This document shows, piece by piece, positions 11,335 through 22,913 of a DNA stretch of 64,000 nucleotides. Below the pieces are notes generated by a model. It made no database searches, was not told where the DNA came from, and saw only the letters and a list, made by a program, of their open reading frames with translations. Position 1 is the first letter of the stretch. Every line of letters begins with the position of its first letter. The translations under genes were made by a program, and so were the position numbers. The stretch is from Ditylenchus dipsaci (taxonomy: Eukaryota > Nematoda > Chromadorea > Rhabditida > Anguinidae), in contig SADC01000110.1 of NCBI GenBank assembly GCA_004194705.1, positions 1 to 64,000 on the forward strand, in the 5' to 3' direction.

Positions 11335-12309
11335 GGCTAGGGGAGATTTGCCAAAACGAAATTTGCCAAATGTACGTTTTGCCAAAACGAAATTTGCCAA
11401 AAACGAGATTTCCCAAAACGAAATTTGCCAAAACGAATTTTGCCAAAACGAAATTTGCCAAAACGAAATTTGGCAAAACGAAATTTGCCAAAAGACGAAC
11501 AGGGGGACCAAGGCAGTTTTTTTACGTTTACGTTGGTCATCTGAAAAAATGACTAGCTGCTTGCACGGTTATTTTAAATTTCCAACTTCAGTTAAGATTC
11601 AGTTAAGTGGACAACAAAACTTTATTTTACCACTGTCAAACCATCTTCAGCTTTTCCGAATTAGTCCAGAAAACAAGTTTTGGAACATGAAAAACGTAAA
11701 AATTTTTTGATCCAAGTGAACGACCACTTGGTTTTAATGGTCTAATATGCAACTCGGGTACTGCCAACTGAGTACTACAATCAAGATACCACTACCCAGA
11801 AAACGCATTCTACCAGCACCCAAGTACCATTCCCTAAGCACTTCCACCTGAGTACCGATACCCCGTCACTGCCTTAGTATAACCACCTAGATACCAATTT
11901 CTGGTACTACACCTTTTTTTGGATCAATTTACCGGCCCCAAAGCAGTAGTTAGAAAGAACTAACATTTTTAGGAGGTTTTGGGTGTTTTGAGTGGTTTGG
12001 GGTGGTTTTGGTCGGTCTGGGGTGGTTTGGACACAATCTAAAAATTTCGAAAAAAAACGTAAAAAACTGCCTTGGTCCCCCCTGTTTGTCTTTTGGCAAA
12101 TCTCGTTTTGGCAAATTTCGTTTTGGCAAATCTCGTTTGGCAAATTTCGTTTTGGCAAATCTCGTTTTGGCAAATTTTCGTTTTGGCGAATTTCGTTTTG
12201 GCAAATTTCGTTTTGGCAAATTTCGTTTTGGCAAATTTCGTTTTGGCAAATTTCGTTTTGGCAAATTTCGTTTTTGGCAAATTTCGTTTTTGGCAAATCT
12301 CCCCTAGCC
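11335..12309. mobile_element. Array-ended transposon, aaaacgaaatttgcc motif, 8-bp TSD
   Basis: It begins ggctaggggagatttgcc and ends with the inverse; the 8-mer atgaaatt flanks both sides (11327-11334 and 12310-12317). The left end has about ten tandem copies of ccaaaacgaaatttg (11348-11495) and the right end about thirteen copies inverted (12097-12300). The internal flanks acagggggaccaaggca (11499) and tgccttggtcccccctgt (12068) are also inverted. The 450-bp centre has no gene. Open frames here are only translations of the 15-base repeat. Confidence 0.88.
11740..11900. repeat. Degenerate accacctgagtacc-type repeat
   Basis: Loosely repeated (c/a)ac(c/t)(a/t)gagtac(c/t)..units of about 20-25 bases, inside the 11335-12309 element. 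A similar stretch lies at 62590-62830 inside the hAT transposon. Confidence 0.4.
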
Positions 12310-12477
12310 ATGAAATTCTCATGAGAACCTTTTGAGCTCATGAAAATTTTTGATCTCATGAGAATTTAATAAGCTCACGAAAGTGCTTGTTCGAAAAATT
12401 CTTTGTCTTAAACGGAAACTTGAACTTCAGGCTAAACTTTTAAAAGGTACACCTTCCAGTTTCTATTTTTTAGGGTA

Positions 12478-12800
12478 CGTGTCAATTTTCCGCCAACCAT
12501 TTTTTGCGCGAACAATTTTCCGCCGGCCAATTTTCCGCCGACCCGTTTTCCATTCATCAGATCCTGGTCCGGCCTGATTTAGCCTAATCCAGCCTAATCT
12601 ATCCGGCCCGGGTTTAATTCGGAGAATGAATTTACCGGAGGATGTATTTATCAAGGATGAATTTAGAGCAGCGCCGATCCTTTCAGCAATTAAGACTAAT
12701 GCATAGACGAAAGCTGATGTGAAAAAGGAAATTGAATTAGGGCAGCGTAAAATTGGTCGGTGAAAAATTGACCGGCGGAAAATTGTCTGCGGGTGAACTG
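12478..12800. mobile_element. Small array-ended element, aattttccgccgacc motif
   Basis: Left end 12478-12548 has four copies of caattttccgccg(a/g)cc; right end 12751-12797 has the inverse (ggtcggtgaaaaattg, ggcggaaaattg). About 200 bp between, with no gene. Confidence 0.65.
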
Positions 12801-12814
12801 TTGATGACTAACGG

Positions 12815-13035
12815 TATACCTGATGAGGACACCTCATGAGGACGTGAACTAACCTCACGTGAGGAGATCTTTTTGAATTCTCACGCAACCTCACGTTGCA
12901 TGAGCTCAGGTCGTCCTCAACCTCATGAGGTTGAGGAAAGGTTTTCGAAATTCTCACGCAACCTCATATTTCATGAGCTCACGTCGTCCTCATCCTCACT
13001 CATCCTCACGCCCGAAAATTCGTCCTCACGTAAAT
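12815..13035. repeat. ctcatgag/gagctcacgt palindromic array (right block)
   Basis: Counterpart of 11165-11334, with repeated cacgcaacctcacgttgcat and cctcatgaggttgagg units. Confidence 0.55.
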
Positions 13036-13140
13036 TGTGCTAGGAACAAGAAACTCATGTACCTGATAAAACTTTCTGTCGGTCCGAACAGATATCTGAG
13101 GTGAATGACAACGCAGAGCAATCAGTGAAACGCTGGAGAC

Positions 13141-13632
13141 TTATTTTTTGACGGCTGCATAAACTTGAGGCAAAACCCATTCTCTGTAATGCTTCTCTCC
13201 ATTGATTTGTTCTCGATCAGCTGACATAAACAACGGTTTGAATGTTTCGGCTTCTACAACGGCGAACGACTGATTTGTGCAAGCAATGTCGTGCATTATC
13301 TTCTTGTCTAGCGCCGACAGATCTCCTAGAAATAAAAAAAGTTGTCCTTGACAAAATGAATGCCAACCAAAAATACCAGTTCCCTTGACCACAAACTTGG
13401 TCATGCCTTGCTTCATCGCTTCGATTTTGACTTTCTCGGCCTCTTCAATCTCTTGGAGCTTCTTCTGATGATCCGGATGAGCAAAAAGATTTTTTTGATT
13501 CGCTGGCCCTCGATTGCTCATCTTGATTTGCTTCTGGCAGGCATTGCACTTGGCTTCTGTTGCGGATAGCTTTGCAAAGAGAAGACGACCGGCTTCATCA
13601 CCATCAAGCGCAATTTTCCAGAGAAGGTTCAT
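13141..13632 (-). CDS. BED-type zinc finger hAT-derived protein, N-terminal fragment
   Basis: Two exons, 13632-13377 and 13325-13141, joined over a 51-bp GTATTT..TTTCTAG intron, give 146 residues. Residues about 35-65 hold a BED-type finger: CX2C (CNACQKQ) then HPDHQKK supplying the histidines. The C-terminal half (CTNQSFAVVEAETFKPLF) matches the segment that follows the BED finger in hAT transposases. Only the N-terminal part is present; the RNase-H-like catalytic core and dimerisation region are absent downstream, where array repeats begin. It is therefore either a truncated transposase relic or a domesticated DNA-binding remnant. The ATG at 13632 is chosen as the first after an upstream A/T-rich stretch. 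Confidence 0.6.
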   Translation of the reverse strand: MNLLWKIALDGDEAGRLLFAKLSATEAKCNACQKQIKMSNRGPANQKNLFAHPDHQKKLQEIEEAEKVKIEAMKQGMTKFVVKGTGIFGWHSFCQGQLFLFLGDLSALDKKIMHDIACTNQSFAVVEAETFKPLFMSADREQINGEKHYREWVLPQVYAAVKK

Positions 13633-13784
13633 ACTGAACGAAAAGCATAGATGCCTTTGTAAATAATTTTGAATAAAAAATTGCAAAAAGAATGTATGAA
13701 TGTAAAATAACGACTACAAAAAATGTCAAAAATTCACAGCTAGTTCGTAGATTGATGCTATTTAAAAATCTGAACTTTAGATTC

Positions 13785-13908
13785 TGAAATTGCGATGCGA
13801 TGTTGCGATGTTTTCAAAATCATGCGTGCAATGTTGCGATGCGATGTTTTGGGTCTGAATTTGCTGCGTGTGATGCGATGTTTGCGATGTTAACATTGCA
13901 TCGTGCTG
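13785..13908. repeat. gatgcgatgt array with hAT-like end
   Basis: Seven or more copies of (t)gcgatg(c/t)(g)atg around a ttttgggtctgaattt spacer, ending gcatcgtgctggtctcta, which resembles the tagaga TIR of the hAT-like elements. No matching left end or target duplication was found. Confidence 0.6.
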
Positions 13909-14682
13909 GTCTCTAATTATATTTGAAAAAAACATGACAAAGTGATGTTAAAAAGGTTCAAGAGATGGCACATGGCTGAAACAACAGATGGCTGTAATTT
14001 CGAGTGTGGTTTACTCCTTGCTTCCAGCGTCTTTCAAAATTATACCTACAACAGTATTTTGAGATATACCAATTTTTGAGCAAAAAATCACTATCACTCT
14101 GAATGGTTTTCTATTTTTAACACAGCTGACAAAGACTTTTTCCCTATTCGTTTCGACACCTGTGGTGAGATTTCATAAAAGCATAAAAGCAAGCTATGTG
14201 CCACAAACAGTCTGCTTTTAAGCGTCGTTTTTCATGTCAGGATATTAATAAAAGTGTTCGTTTTGCTTGATACTAAAAGATTCACAAAAGCTTGTGAAAA
14301 GATTTTCAGGGTATGACAGATTTGTCAGCAGATTTAGCATCTTAGAATCAAAATGAGATTTACCATTTACAACCTGGAGGCACTTTGATTTATATTTGAG
14401 CCAAGCAATGTGATTCAAAAAAATTATGCCGCAGAAAGTTTTAGCAAAGAAAATAACTAAAATGACATCACGTAAGGAGCCACAGCACAACTCAAGTAAC
14501 TTGTCCAAGACCCTTTTATCTAAAGTTCAGTGAGGTACCATAGTCCAGATAGTCTGACCACCTCAAACATTTACTATTGTTGAAGCAGTCTATTTAGAGC
14601 ATGATTGCTTAAGTCAAGACTATATAACATCCATCAACTTGTCAAAAAACTTGAAAAAAATAAAAACATAAATTCGGCACTT

Positions 14683-15416
14683 TTATAGTCCCACCCCCCC
14701 CCTACTCGGATTTTTTGAAAAGTAAACCAAAATCACCCCCGAACTCTTTTTTTTTGCTCAACACGATAAAAGAGACATATCTAAACACTTCCCGAATAAA
14801 AAATTCAAATTTTGTCCAAAAAAATTGCCTATCACCCCTACGGCGAAAATGGTCTTTTAGGTTATTTTTCACCAATTTTTAGCCTTTTTTACATCAAATG
14901 AAAGTGAAAATAGTAGATTTTGAACAGGTTTTCACTCTCTGGGGCCTACGGCATATAAAAACTCTGGTATGCGTATGTATTTATGCATCCAGAGTCACTT
15001 TCTAGTGATTTGTGTCTCAGGTATGTGTGAGCGCATCTATAACCAACCAAGCCAGAGGGCTTAGCTTGTTAGAGATGCGCGCTGGTTAGCGCTTGAGAAT
15101 TAGAGATGCGCGCACAGACTTACCTTAGACATAATTCCGAGCCAGACTCTTGATCAAAAATGCATTTATAGTCTTTTTACTTAGTTCCAGCAAGGAAAAT
15201 GCAATAAATCAGCCACAAAATGACCCTAAAATCCTTTAAAATGACCATCTACCACTGAATGGTGAAAGGCAATTTTTTTGGCAAAGTTAAAAAAATTTCA
15301 ATCAGAAAGTGCTAAGAAAGGCTTCTCTTATCGTGTTTGGCAGAAAAAATGAGTTCGGGCGGTGTTTTAAGGTCACTTTTCAAAAAATCTGAGTATGGGG
15401 GAGAACTAAAAAATTA
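14683..15416. mobile_element. Foldback element sharing the 'ggtatgt' core
   Basis: Outer arms cccacccccccccctactcg (left) and gagtatgggggagaac (right) are inverted, as are the following gttttcg/caccccc stretches. The core 14940-15175 is a diverged copy of the core in 2201-3178 (gcatccagagtcactttc, gatttgtgtct), while the outer arms are unrelated. Confidence 0.75.
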
Positions 15417-15532
15417 CCAAAAATTCAATGAAAAATTCGAAATTCAATCTGAATACTTTAATCATTTTACAAACATTCAAAACGAGAAATAAGTTTTGAA
15501 TGCACAACTTTAAAAGAAAGCCTACTGCTAAC

Positions 15533-15692
15533 ATGCTTATGAAACTGCCTTTGAAACGAGAAAAGCACTGTCAAAATTAGAATCCCGCTTAAGACAAAAA
15601 AGATTTGATTTTCAAATTTGGATATTCATTGTCTTGAGCGGAATTCCAATTTTGACAGTGATTTTCTCGTTTTAAAGGCAGTTTCATAAGCA
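15533..15692. mobile_element. Foldback element
   Basis: tgcttatgaaactgcctttg and its inverse enclose inner inverted copies of actgtcaaaattagaatcc. Distantly related to 19008-19222 (both carry a cttaagacaa block and an adjoining ggtgtcagaat..ctgacac block). Confidence 0.75.
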
Positions 15693-15947
15693 AATCGACT
15701 ACGCTGAACACGAATCCGGTGTCAGAATGGATGGTTTTGCTGGAAATTACGGAGTTATAAGAAATTTGTATTACCACTCAGATATTCCTTTTGCCAATTT
15801 TGTCAAGATTTTATAAGAAGCTAATGGTGTATTCAAAACTACAGGGCGTCTCAAAAGTATTGGATATTTTTCGAAAATTTTGTGTAGGTAGCCCCTTGCC
15901 CGGTTGATTCCCGATTTTCCCGATTGCCGAGATTTACAGCACTGGTC

Positions 15948-16175
15948 TCTTCCTAATCAATGGTCCCACGCCAATTCAAAAAATTTTCCGTAATCATTGA
16001 AGTTCTGTACGGATTTTTTAACTTGGTTTGTAACGTTTGTAACAAAACTATACCTAAAATTAAATTCTAGGCCTTGTTTTGATAGAAACCAAGTTGAAAA
16101 ATCCGAAGAGAAGTTCAATGATCCGTGAAATTTTTTTGAATTGGCGGGGGATCATTGAGCAGGAAGAGACAGGGT
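15948..16175. mobile_element. Foldback element
   Basis: Arms 15948-16020 (ctcttcctaatcaatggtcc..gccaattcaaaaaatttt) and 16087-16175 (inverse) flank about 65 bp. Confidence 0.65.
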
Positions 16176-16876
16176 CTTTAAAAAAAAATCACTCTTTTAG
16201 TAGAGGTCTGTGTGATTTTTTCAATTTTTTTTAACAATGGCTTGTTTGGACATCTTGAAACTAAACTTCAAAAGAATATTTTGTGCCGGTTTTTTCCTCG
16301 CATCGCAGATGATTCAGTATTTTATTAAAACACAAAAGCGGACTTTTGTGAACTTAGCTACTTGACGAGAAATGGTCTCTTCATCCAAATTAACAAATAG
16401 AGAAGTTCTTCGTTTACGTTGAACAATGGGTAAATTGCAAAAAGGAGTAGATAAAGAAAACAAGCTAAAAGATACAATAGTAAGGGATGTCCTGCTCTTC
16501 ATTGGCTATTACCCAGTTTACGAGAGCTGTCTAGATCGATTGCGTGCTGACCTTGTTTGAAGTGCGTCATTAATCGATATAACAAGTAAGCGGTAATAAT
16601 CACATACAGCAAATTTTCGAATAATTCCTTGTTTTCTTATATAGCTAAGGTGCAAGCACAATAAGTGCAGCTTTTTTTCATAACATCTGACTCGGAAATG
16701 ACCACACCTTTTTTCTATAATTGTAATTAAACTAAGGCGCATGGGAGGGGAACCCACATAAAGGGGACATCACAGAAAATCCGTTTCAGCTTTTAAGTGT
16801 AGACATTATGACCCTTTTTAGAGTCAAATTTTAGGTTTAATTATAAATGACTTTTCAGAAAATGTGTCAAAGGTCC

Positions 16877-18207
16877 ATGGCGGTATTTGTATGGCTTTTT
16901 GTTATATCCTTGTCACTCTTTTATCGGTTTGTCTCCACAAATAAAATGGTTGGATATGTTGGTTAGTTATAAAAAGATAAAAAAAATATATATAAAGGAA
17001 ACAGAAGTATTGGTTTATAGGACCAGCTTGCGTAGCAGTGGTGTGTCATGTTTTCCAAATTGTTGCGGATTTAATTATTTTCTCAATATCTTCAGGATGA
17101 CCTGCTGTACATGCATGGATTCTACATCCGAAGACTGACTGAAGAAGAGATCCATGGCTTCTTTAAATACCAAGTTTGTTGCACTTTAAACGGTCTGTAT
17201 CACTAGTTTTCAATATCCAAATCAATTAAAGAGCGCTCTGGAAGTGCACCGTCAAGTGAATGAGGCATTAGCTAATGGGTAGAGAATACTAAAGATTATT
17301 ATTTAGCAATCATAATGAATTTAGGAAAGCAAATGTGGCGAACAATTCATCTCTGCTCTCAAGTCCACCCATTCCGTCATTTTGCAACGGACTCGTATGT
17401 CCACATTTCGACAATTAACAATTTGTTAATGGATAAAATGGGTTTTTTCAGGATGACACTGTTGAAGTGGTTCTCGATGGCTGCACTGTTAAGGTTGGTG
17501 AATTTTTAGTATAGGCTTTGTCAAGAAATTCTAACATTTAACTTTTTTACTGGTCGAATTCCGGACTTCTGTATAGGCTTATCTATTAAGTACTCCATGG
17601 CATTTGGATTGACTATTGAGTGCCTGATTTTTTCTAATAATTTCCTCCTCACCAGATTTCCTTATCTCTAATCGTAGCAAAAATGCTTAGTCACTCTTTT
17701 TTTTTACATTTTTATATCGCAATTTACTTTTTATTGCAGAACAATCAGGTGTACATTGCTGACCGACTCATCCGTCCATTAAACAGCCAGGAGCAAGATA
17801 AGATTGGCGTGTTGTTGAACTCGGGCCCTGTTGGCAGCAGGATAAGGCGGGCAACTTCTCCACTCACGTATTTTCGTCTAATATGATAGCAATTCCTCTA
17901 CTTTCTTGTTTTAGAAAACAGGAGGAAGAAGCTGTTTCCACCCCACAGAATGACATTTCGGACTTGCTGGAGCATTTTCTCAACGTCAATTCATCGGTTG
18001 CCGAGCGTTTCTACCAGTCGCCAAAATGTCACCAATTTTAAGTATGGCTCTAAGAAAAAATCCAAAAAATCTAAAAAATTTACAGATCATCTAAACGAAA
18101 ACAAACAACTTAATATGGCACTGACCAAGTTTGATGCCGAAATTTTTGGCACTCATTCTGCTCAACCACCCTCAATCATTCAACATCCAGAGGGTACTTT
18201 TGATTGA
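16877..18207 (+). CDS. Secreted two-repeat pepsin-inhibitor-3 (aspin)-like protein
   Basis: Nine exons: 16877-16926, 16998-17040, 17096-17173, 17232-17278, 17325-17394, 17452-17493, 17740-17867, 17915-18027 and 18086-18207; total 693 nt, 230 residues, all phases consistent. The start MAVFVWLFVISLSLFY is a signal peptide. Repeat 1: GPACVAV, then DLLYMHGFYIRRLTEEE, then a helix-like stretch and PPIPSFC. Repeat 2: LDGCTVKNNQVYIADRLI, then PLNSQEQDKI. Both repeats have an intron at the same place in phase 0, right after the Cys-x-Val segment, which indicates internal duplication. The layout (GCxV, short strand, Y(V/I)R.LT..E, helix, PPPSFC) is that of the nematode Pepsin-I3 family, inhibitors of aspartic proteases typified by Ascaris PI-3. 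The last two exons extend past the family domain. The final junction (18027/18086) is chosen because it keeps a coding-like tail open. Confidence 0.82.
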
Positions 18208-19007
18208 GATTGCAAAACATATAATGAAGACTATTCTAAGGAATATCTGACGCAAATTCTTCCACTGCCAACAAAGCGCATGGAGACATTTTGAGACATC
18301 CAACAGAAATCTTATTGCAACCTCAACAAACACCTGGTTAGCAGAAATTTCAAACTGTTTTACGAGATTTTGTCATGCACCGATTACAATGGGATGTTGA
18401 ATTCGAAGAAAATGTGATGTCTAGATCTCGTATTTTTCATGAAAAATGCCAAATTTGATATACCGTATTTACTGTATTAACACTCGGATGCCTGATTGTG
18501 GTAACTGTTTATATAGACCCAGTTTTCTTTGCTGATTCCGAATTTGCCATCTATTTTGTAATTGGTGTACTTTTGACCTCCTAAACGCCCCTTTTAAAAA
18601 GTTACTCGGATTTTGAAGAGGTTGAGCTTTGAGAAGATATATCTCACAACAGCGATAGTGTTATAGGGCTATCTTCGACTTATCAGAAAGCGCAGAAATT
18701 TAGCTTTGAAATGAGGTATCATGCATTTGAATAGGGTCATAAAAAATTGTCTATTTACATAAAAGTAAAAAGACTGCAAAATTGTAACAATTTGACATTT
18801 TCATAAAAAGGTTCTAAACTTTTTCTAGGTAATCGATATCAAAAAACTGACAACGTAATTAGACAGAGCAACAAAAACTGCACCAGAATGTGTTTAAAGA
18901 AAAAAGCGTTTAGCATAAGAAAAGTTTAAAAGTTAGCTCGAAAAAAATTAAAAAATTATCTAAAAAAATTTATTGACAAAAACTTAATTTTTGCTGGGCA
19001 AACCCTT

Positions 19008-19222
19008 GATTCTGACACTGGATTCTTGTTCAGCGTGGTCAGTTTGCATACGAAAGTGCTCTTAGAGTTCGGAGATCACTGTCAAATTTCAAATTCCTCT
19101 TAAGACAACAAATATTCAAACATTGAATTTTCGAGAATTCAAATATTTGTTGTCTTGAGAGGAATTTGAAATTTGACAGTGATCTCCGAACTCTAAGAGC
19201 ACTTTCATATGCAAACTGGTCA
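19008..19222. mobile_element. Near-perfect foldback element
   Basis: Arms of about 90 bp: cagtttgcatacgaaagtgc..gatcactgtcaaatttcaaa and their inverse, with a centre at aattttcgagaattcaa. Confidence 0.8.
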
Positions 19223-19374
19223 CCACAAACACATATACAGCCAAATTTTGCGTAAATTATCCAGTATGTAGCGTAGTTCATTTAGTTTGGTGTAGTTCGG
19301 TTTTTTCGGGAGAAAACTAAATCCAACGAAAAAATTTAGGCACAGAACATGCACCTTTAAGGCCAAAGTCCTCG

Positions 19375-22300
19375 ATGGATATCCCGCATGTGATTATTGA
19401 AACCAATGGTGAATATCGTGAGTAATTATTATTCTGAATTAAGTTTTTGTACTAGGTGCTAGCTGGCCTTACGGGTCCGCGATGTTTTTTTTCATCTTTT
19501 TGTTTTACTTTGAAAATATCTTTAAAAATGATGTGTTCTAGTAGGGCATTTCAGCATATCCACCATTGCCTCCACCTGGTTCACTAAGTACGTGGTCAAT
19601 TCCTAGTTTTTTCTTGAAATAATTTCGTATTGAGTTTAGACATGAATGACCCCCTCCTACTGCATCTGCTGCACTCACTGGCTGGTCAGCAGCAAAGTGT
19701 GAATCAAATCAATCGACAACAACAGAATTCTAGTCCACTTTCTCAGCAGGTAAATCTGCTTTTGAGGATAAGATTTGATTTATTAAGATTAAGAGCCCTA
19801 GTCAACCTATTCTGCCAAGTACTACTTCAGGTCGGTTTTTTTTCTCCTACATGTAAGATAGCTGCAAGAGCATTATATTTAGCTGCAATGAAGGCTGGTG
19901 ATACTATGGTTTGTTATTTTATTGATAGAGGCGCAGCCAAACGCAAAAAGTCAAATGAGAATCTTAGGCTCAACTTAATCACCTGAAAGATCCACCAAAA
20001 TTAAAATTAAACACTTTTTAATAATAAAAAAAGATTTTGCGGGGTGGGCACAGTGTGTCAAAATCAAAAACACGCAAACTTGCGGTTTTTGTGTCAAGAC
20101 AAAAAGTGTTAATAATTGATTTGTAAACTGTTTTTACAGATTTTGACTATTTTTTGTTCAACCATTTAATTATTGTTTTGTTCTTATTTTTGTGACTTAG
20201 ATTATTCTAAATCGTTTAACAGAAATTTCCATGCTATTGGATAGCTTAGACTTTGCGAAGATACTTTGCAAAAAAAAATTTGCGCTATCAACTAAAAAAA
20301 TTCACGCAACTTCATTGGAAATACAAAAAGTTCGGTCAAAAAGAAGATTGAATTGGCGTTTGGCAGAGTCCACCTGTCAAGTTAAAACAGCTTTTCCTAC
20401 AGAATTTTCTGACCAAAAAGTTGTTTGTCTGACTAGAATTTAGCATTTTTCTCCAGCTTTCTTTTAGTGTATTTAGTTGTTTGATTCGCTGTCGGTTTTT
20501 AAATTAACCTCGGGGTTTTATGAAAACTTCCGTTTTGGTCAATTTCGGCATGCACTGTGATCTGATCTGAAAAGATTGAATGCCATCAATGCTTCTGTCA
20601 ACACTCATGTATTACCAAAATGTACCTTGGGATTTTGAACATTGATTGCAATCTTGACTTCTGTCTATGAACCCAACTGGTCCGAGCGGTATTCTTTGGA
20701 ATGCTTAGGTGGAGTTTTTAGGTTCCGGTTAGGCTTGAGTTCAGAATTCCCCCCCCCCCCACGGGGAGTGATCAGGTGAAGGAGATAACCTCATATTCAT
20801 GTTTCTCGACCCCGATTTCATGAGAAAGCCGCGCGTTTTTTTTGATTCTGAGAAAAACTTTTCGTACCACAGGGGGGTATCATAGTTTTTTAGTCAAAAT
20901 TTAAAAAATTCAAATTGGCGCCTTTTGAATTTTAAAGGGATTAAGGGCTGTATAGGGAGGGAAGGGAATAAAATGGGGCCACTAATCACTCAGGGCCCAC
21001 TAACAAAAAGATGTTGAACATAGTTTTGAATACTGGGACCTACTGCACAAATAAACTCTGGTATGCATCCTTTTTCATGCTTCCAGAGTCGCTTTCGAGG
21101 GATCTGTGTCTAAGGTATGTGGGTGTGCGCATCTCAACTTCAAGCCCCGAAGGAGGCGCAGGGCTTGAGAGTTAAGGTACGTTCACATAAAAGTGTCGAC
21201 CCAAGCGTTCTTTTAACGCGGGAAGAGCTGTAATTTTTTTCTTGACCGAAACTTTTTTCTGTTGGTATCATTTTGTAGCTAAGATTCAGGGCTTCAAAAT
21301 GAGGTATTGACAAGCCACATCTGAAATGAAAAATTGGGGTAAAAATGCTTAGGTCCGCACTCAGGTCGACACTCGGGTCGACACTCACAGAGTGTGGGCC
21401 TGAGTGTCGACCTGAGTGCGGACCTAAGCATTTTTACCCCAATTTTTCATTTCAGATGTGGCTTGTCAATACCTCATTTGAAGCCCTGAATCTTAGCTAC
21501 AAAATGATACCAACAGAAAAAAAGTTTTGGTCAAGAAAAAAAAGTACAGATCTTCCCGCATTAAAAACACCCCAAATCTCACACTCAGGTCGACACTCAT
21601 TGTGAACGTGCCTTTAGAGATGCGCGCACACACTAACCTTAGACATGATTCCGAGAAGTACTCTTGGCCATAAAATGCATATAGAGCCTCTTTTTGCCAC
21701 GGCACAGTTGAAAAACATGGTGAGGCAGTCGAAGAATACAAAAATTTTGAATTTTTAACGTTCTGCCATAAAAGTGGCCCTCTTTTATTCCCTTCCCCCC
21801 CAATACAGCCCTTATTCTCTTTAAAATTCAGAAGGCGCCAATTTAAATTTTTGAAATTTTGGCTAAAAAACCATGATACCCCCTGTGGTTCGAATTTTTT
21901 TTTCTCAGAATCAAAAAGCAGCCGGCTTTCTGATGAAATCGGGGTCGAGAAACACAAATATGGTGTCATCTCTTCCATCCGCGCACTCTGCGTGGGGGAT
22001 TCTATACTGCAACTTCCGGTTAAATCCAAGTGGACTTTCACCAGTTACTCAGAGATCCTCTGATCAATCGTTGTTTTTTTTTGCTTTTAGAGCATATTTG
22101 AAAGCATTTGGAAAAGTTTAAATTTGAAAAATTTGAAAAAAAAATGTTTGGTTTTGAAACCACGTACTACCCCTTAGGGGTCAAAATGATCAAATTTGAG
22201 GGTCGATTTTGGAGGATTTTTAAAATATCATGCAATTGAAGCTATTGTTAGTTTTATCGGATCAATAACTTATAGTAGTGCGATAATTTGAAAAAGCCGT

Positions 22301-22913
22301 ATTTTGACAGAAAAAAGGAGAAAAAATTCAAATTTCGTACCAAACAGAATGCCACAGCAAGTTTGCGACATTTGAATTTTGACACACTGTGTGGTTGGGC
22401 GGGGGGGGGGGTGATATTAATGCTTATATTCCTACACTGAGATCTGGTTACTGGCTCGCTTATTATTCTTAATACGACAGAAACTTCAATTTTTCAGGTG
22501 ATTGGAGGTCAGACTTATGTAAGCGATGAATTGGCATAAACTTTTTTAAAAACTATAAGTTTCATATTCAAGTGGCAGTTCCACTCAGCAGTCTAACAGC
22601 AGGCTCAGAGCTAGGTATATCCCAAGCAGCCTTTTCTACTCTCGGACTGATGCCTGCAAACCATGGAGTACGATTAGGATCAGAATCATCTCAGCAAGTT
22701 CCCTCTCAACCCCCCAGTTGGTCAATCCCAGCTCAAGTAATTCCTTCACCCCCTCCACCACAACCGTTTGCTTTTGCACCTATGGGTGGTGCCCAGGCCA
22801 ATAGTGTTCAAATGCATCCTGGTAGGCAGGTTAATTCGGCTGACCCAATGCTGCCAAATGAGATTTGCACTGCACACATTTTAGACCCTTTCAGACAGTT
22901 TAGCCAATTGTAA
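19375..22913 (+). CDS. P/Q-rich hypothetical protein with a transposon-laden intron
   Basis: ATG at 19375. Exon 1 19375-19417, exon 2 19555-19587 (PYPPLPPPG), exon 3 19640-19749 (DPLLLHLLHSLAGQQQ then a Q/N/S-rich run), all in phase with GTGAG/GTACG/GTAAAT donors. A last exon at about 22573-22913 is rich in Pro/Ser/Gln (IPSPPPPQPFAFAPMGG) and ends in a stop. To link exon 3 (phase 0) to the last exon a short exon with one extra base is needed; 22498-22507 after a TTTTTCAG acceptor would do, but a 10-base exon is unusual. The 2.8-kb intron holds the 20741-22020 element. No recognised domain; low-complexity composition resembles transcription or RNA-processing factors, which is inference. Confidence 0.55.
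20741..22020. mobile_element. Foldback element with inserted MITE
   Basis: Arms 20741-20990 and about 21765-22020 are inverted (gtaccacaggggggtatcat versus atgataccccctgtggttcg; gggattaagggctgta versus tacagcccttattc). The core is a copy of the core in 2201-3178, interrupted at 21172-21616. The right arm alone recurs at 53810-54112. Confidence 0.82.
21175..21613. mobile_element. 439-bp PIF/Harbinger-like MITE with TTA duplication
   Basis: Ends aggtacgttcaca and tgtgaacgtgcct are a 13-bp inverted pair with one mismatch, flanked by tta on both sides. The uninterrupted core copy near 2822-2841 reads gcttgagagttagagatgcg, so one tta became two on insertion: an empty site in the same window. The rest is a long inverted repeat (gacactcaggtcgac region centred near 21392). 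A partial relative lies at about 59744-59850. TTA duplications are typical of PIF/Harbinger. Confidence 0.88.

Larger units (their letters stand above)
13909..16876. other. Gene-free, repeat-rich intergenic stretch
   Basis: No exon could be supported. It contains the foldback elements 14683-15416, 15533-15692 and 15948-16175 listed separately; the rest is AT-rich unique-looking sequence. Confidence 0.6.

Noticed and set aside
11224..12364. Many overlapping open frames (KFRFGKF, NEICQNE and similar repeats)
   Set aside because: They are six-frame translations of the 15-base aaaacgaaatttgcc arrays; open in all frames because the unit length is a multiple of three and lacks stops.
11165..13035. 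CRISPR-like repeat array
   Set aside because: Units are contiguous or overlapping short palindromes with no unique spacers, in a spliced eukaryotic genome.
14936..15000. Resemblance of gggcctacggcat to the start of 5S rRNA
   Set aside because: Similarity stops after a dozen bases; internal control boxes of 5S genes are absent.
21493..22041. 182-residue minus-strand frame
   Set aside because: It runs through the MITE end and the right foldback arm; no coding signature independent of the repeats.
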